A DNA stretch of 64,000 nt from NCBI GenBank assembly GCA_002451165.1, contig DKBH01000104.1, positions 23,076-87,075 of the forward strand, read 5' to 3'. This document shows, one piece after another, positions 62,702 to 64,000 of this stretch. Source of the stretch: Nitrospiraceae bacterium UBA6905. Its GTDB lineage: Bacteria > Nitrospirota > Thermodesulfovibrionia > Thermodesulfovibrionales > UBA6898. Position 1 is the first letter of the stretch. Each line of letters starts with the position of its first letter. A program made the translations under genes and the position numbers. The notes under the pieces were generated by a model. That model was not told the DNA's origin and ran no database searches. It saw only the letters and a program-made list of their open reading frames with translations.

Positions 62702-63313
62702 TCAGTGATCATTGCCGCTTATGTTCTTGCGTGACCGGAAACTAAGGAACAGCAGGACAATCACCAGCGTCAGAACAGCCAGAACGATGAGGACATGCTC
62801 GACCCGCGTGATATCACGTGTAAGGATTTGAAGACTGTTTCCACCCATATACCCCGCCCCCATCATGACAGCAAGGGTCAGGCTCAGCGAGATTGCATCC
62901 GTCAGGACAAATTTCAGAACCGGCATTTTCAAGACACCCGCGACCAGGAATAACTGGGCCCGGAGACCGACCACATGCCTTCCTGCCAGAATAAGGATCG
63001 TGCCGTATGTTTTGAAGCGCTTCTCCATGGTCTGAAAGCGCCCTACCGATATGATCTTCTGAAATCTCGGCAGATCAAGAATGCGTCTCCCGTATTTTCG
63101 CCCCGCAAAAAAAATGAGCATGTCGGCGATCAGCGCGCCGGTATAAACAACAATCAAAGCCGGCAGCGCCAGGATAATCCGTTGAGATATGAGAAATCCG
63201 GCCAGAATGAGCGTGGTGTCCTCCGGAAAGGGTAACCCGATACCGCCGAAGACAAGGAGCAGAAACAGGCCGAGATAGGGAAAATGCTCTGTTAATGCCG
63301 ATATATCGAGCAT
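62702..63313 (-). CDS. DedA-family membrane protein
   Basis: 203 residues: MLDISALTEHFPYLGLFLLL, the GIGLPFPEDTTLILAG re-entrant motif, GRKYGRRIL and the conserved FAGRHVVGLRAQLFL-type segment (ILAGRHVVGLRAQL). DedA proteins are involved in lipid carrier recycling and membrane homeostasis. The start is at 63313 just after the DUF202 stop (TAATATG); longer frames overlap that gene. It forms an operon with the DUF202 gene. Confidence 0.85.
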   Translation of the reverse strand: MLDISALTEHFPYLGLFLLLVFGGIGLPFPEDTTLILAGFLISQRIILALPALIVVYTGALIADMLIFFAGRKYGRRILDLPRFQKIISVGRFQTMEKRFKTYGTILILAGRHVVGLRAQLFLVAGVLKMPVLKFVLTDAISLSLTLAVMMGAGYMGGNSLQILTRDITRVEHVLIVLAVLTLVIVLLFLSFRSRKNISGNDH

Positions 63314-63314
63314 A

Positions 63315-63746
63315 TTAGACGCTATGAACAAGGTATAGCACGAGAAATGCCGCAACAGCCAGGAGCGAAATGACGAGGAGCAGGTCAAGGATGACCGAAG
63401 GTTCAAAACTATCATGATCAATCTGATGTTCAACTTTCTTATATCTTGTGAACGCAAGCAGGCCCATCATGGCACCGAATCCGACCAGGACGACCCCCAG
63501 TATTGCAGAATAACTTTGGGGAAATACAATTTGCTTCGCCGCAGTCCCAAGATGAGGTTGCTCTGCCCGTTCAAGATAGGAGGAGACCTGTCGCAAGAAG
63601 AGACCGAACTTCTCCACAACAAAACCGAACGCCATAATTGCGATACTGGTGCGTATCCATGCCAGGAATGTTCTCTCGTTGGCCATATGAACGCGCCTGT
63701 TTCTGATCTTCTGTTGGCTGTCTTTGTCTTCAGGATCTTTTTTCAT
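63315..63746 (-). CDS. Canonical DUF202 (YidH-type) membrane protein
   Basis: 143 residues: the signature MANERTFLAWIRTSIAIM with Arg25 and Arg32 seven apart, then three TMs (AIMAFGFVVEKFGLF, SAILGVVLVGFGAMMGLLAF, LDLLLVISLLAVAAFLVLYL). It is the single-unit version of the domain expanded in the proteins at 50678 and 52323. The start MKKDPEDKD is placed at 63746 by the promoter (TATAAT 6 nt upstream). Function of the family is unknown. Confidence 0.85.
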   Translation of the reverse strand: MKKDPEDKDSQQKIRNRRVHMANERTFLAWIRTSIAIMAFGFVVEKFGLFLRQVSSYLERAEQPHLGTAAKQIVFPQSYSAILGVVLVGFGAMMGLLAFTRYKKVEHQIDHDSFEPSVILDLLLVISLLAVAAFLVLYLVHSV

Positions 63747-63752
63747 ATGTCC

Positions 63753-63781
63753 ATTATACAACTTACATTCTCGAAGCCCAA
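63753..63781 (-). promoter_or_regulatory. Promoter of the DUF202-dedA operon
   Basis: Minus strand TTGGGC (63776-63781), 17 nt, TATAAT (63753-63758), with the ATG 6 nt later, so a leaderless message is predicted. Confidence 0.5.
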
Positions 63782-63803
63782 ACCATGCTATATGTTTCAT
63801 GTA

Positions 63804-63820
63804 TGTTCATTATTGAAACA
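63804..63820 (+). promoter_or_regulatory. Candidate sigma-54 activator site, module D
   Basis: TGTTCATTATTGAAACA fits TGTTCAT-N6-AACA found twice upstream of module C. It is 53 bp upstream of the -24 element, against 50 bp in module C. Confidence 0.5.
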
Positions 63821-63872
63821 GTTGATTTATCAGAGATAGTGAGCATTTCTTTTTATTTCAAATAGTTATTAA

Positions 63873-63890
63873 CTGGCACAAAGATTGGTA
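63873..63890 (+). promoter_or_regulatory. Sigma-54 promoter of module D
   Basis: CTGGCACAAAGATTGGTA: perfect TGGCAC at -24; the -12 is TTGG instead of TTGC, with normal spacing. It lies 33 bp upstream of the truncated gene. Confidence 0.6.
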
Positions 63891-63923
63891 TAAAGAAGTT
63901 AACTCTAACAGGAGGCGAGACTG

Positions 63924-64000
63924 ATGAAAGATAAGATATTGTTTGTGACAAAAGGGGGAGAACACTGCGATGACGGTTTTTCCTATGTGCTCGAACTCGC
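63924..64000 (+). CDS. Small Usp-like protein, first gene of module D (cut by window)
   Basis: The visible start reads MKDKILFVTKGGEHCDDGFS then YVLELA. It matches the beginning of the module C protein at 47013 (MKRNLLFVTYREGEIDEGLN then YALDLA) in length and pattern. AACAGGAGGCGAG precedes the ATG. The rest lies outside the window, so the shared helix motif cannot be checked. Promoter, activator site and start region all mirror module C, so another TSUP transporter probably follows. Confidence 0.7.
   Translation, partial: MKDKILFVTKGGEHCDDGFSYVLEL

Noticed and set aside
1..64000. CRISPR arrays, tRNA, rRNA or insertion sequences
   Set aside because: No regularly spaced repeats, tRNA-like cloverleaf with known motifs, rRNA signature or transposase was seen on either strand by eye.

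Overview
The window looks like chromosomal DNA of a Gram-negative anaerobe-type bacterium, most likely Nitrospirota (Thermodesulfovibrionia-like), with Desulfobacterota/Geobacter-like lineages as the alternative. Evidence: outer-membrane genes (TamA/BamA-like, TamB, RlpA, TolC-type channel), the trmFO-xerC-hslV-hslU order shared by those groups and Firmicutes, many NtrC-type two-component systems, and several sulfur-oxyanion-type transporters (three TauE/SafE, one SulP). The phylum call is inference from gene content. No rRNA, tRNA, CRISPR array, insertion sequence or phage gene was seen.

Layout. 1-4719 (minus): trmFO-xerC-hslV-hslU-rlpA, with rlpA cut by the window edge. 4780-10981 (minus): a copper/silver-type efflux operon (YtkA-like protein, CusC, CusB, CusA). 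11691-15514: dksA (plus) converging on aspC-era-bfn-recO (minus). 15671-16783: a nitronate-monooxygenase-like enzyme. 16775-30855 (minus): a tightly packed operon macA-macB(ATPase)-macB(permease)-glnD-tamB-tamA/bamA-surA-like-MFS.

31372-64000 is an accessory-looking region with four paralogous modules, each built around a TauE/SafE (TSUP) transporter, a different small membrane partner and universal stress proteins (Usp). Module A (31372-34953) has a GntR regulator and a sigma-70 promoter. Modules B (37952-41664), C (46961-50522) and D (63873 to the window end) have -24/-12 (sigma-54) promoters and begin with a small Usp-like protein carrying a shared helix motif. Between the modules lie four histidine kinases with the same EKNYFLY-containing sensor and four response regulators, three of them sigma-54 activators. 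Candidate activator sites are visible: TGTTCAT-N6-AACA upstream of C and D, and TTGC/GCAA dyads upstream of B.

Two parts look new. First, a Lon protease (41701-43701) has a complete receiver domain inserted just before the Walker A motif of its AAA+ ATPase, beside a histidine kinase gene. Second, a five-gene operon (50678-57885) joins two proteins that carry an MshEN-like N-terminal domain and DUF202-like membrane units with exact 7-residue Arg-Thr repeats (28 repeats in five blocks) to a histidine kinase, a single-domain response regulator and a PEP-synthase-like phosphotransferase lacking the PEP-binding barrel. A SulP transporter, another kinase/activator pair, DedA and a canonical DUF202 protein follow.

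Many first genes have a -10 box 5-9 nt before the start codon, which suggests leaderless transcripts are common here.
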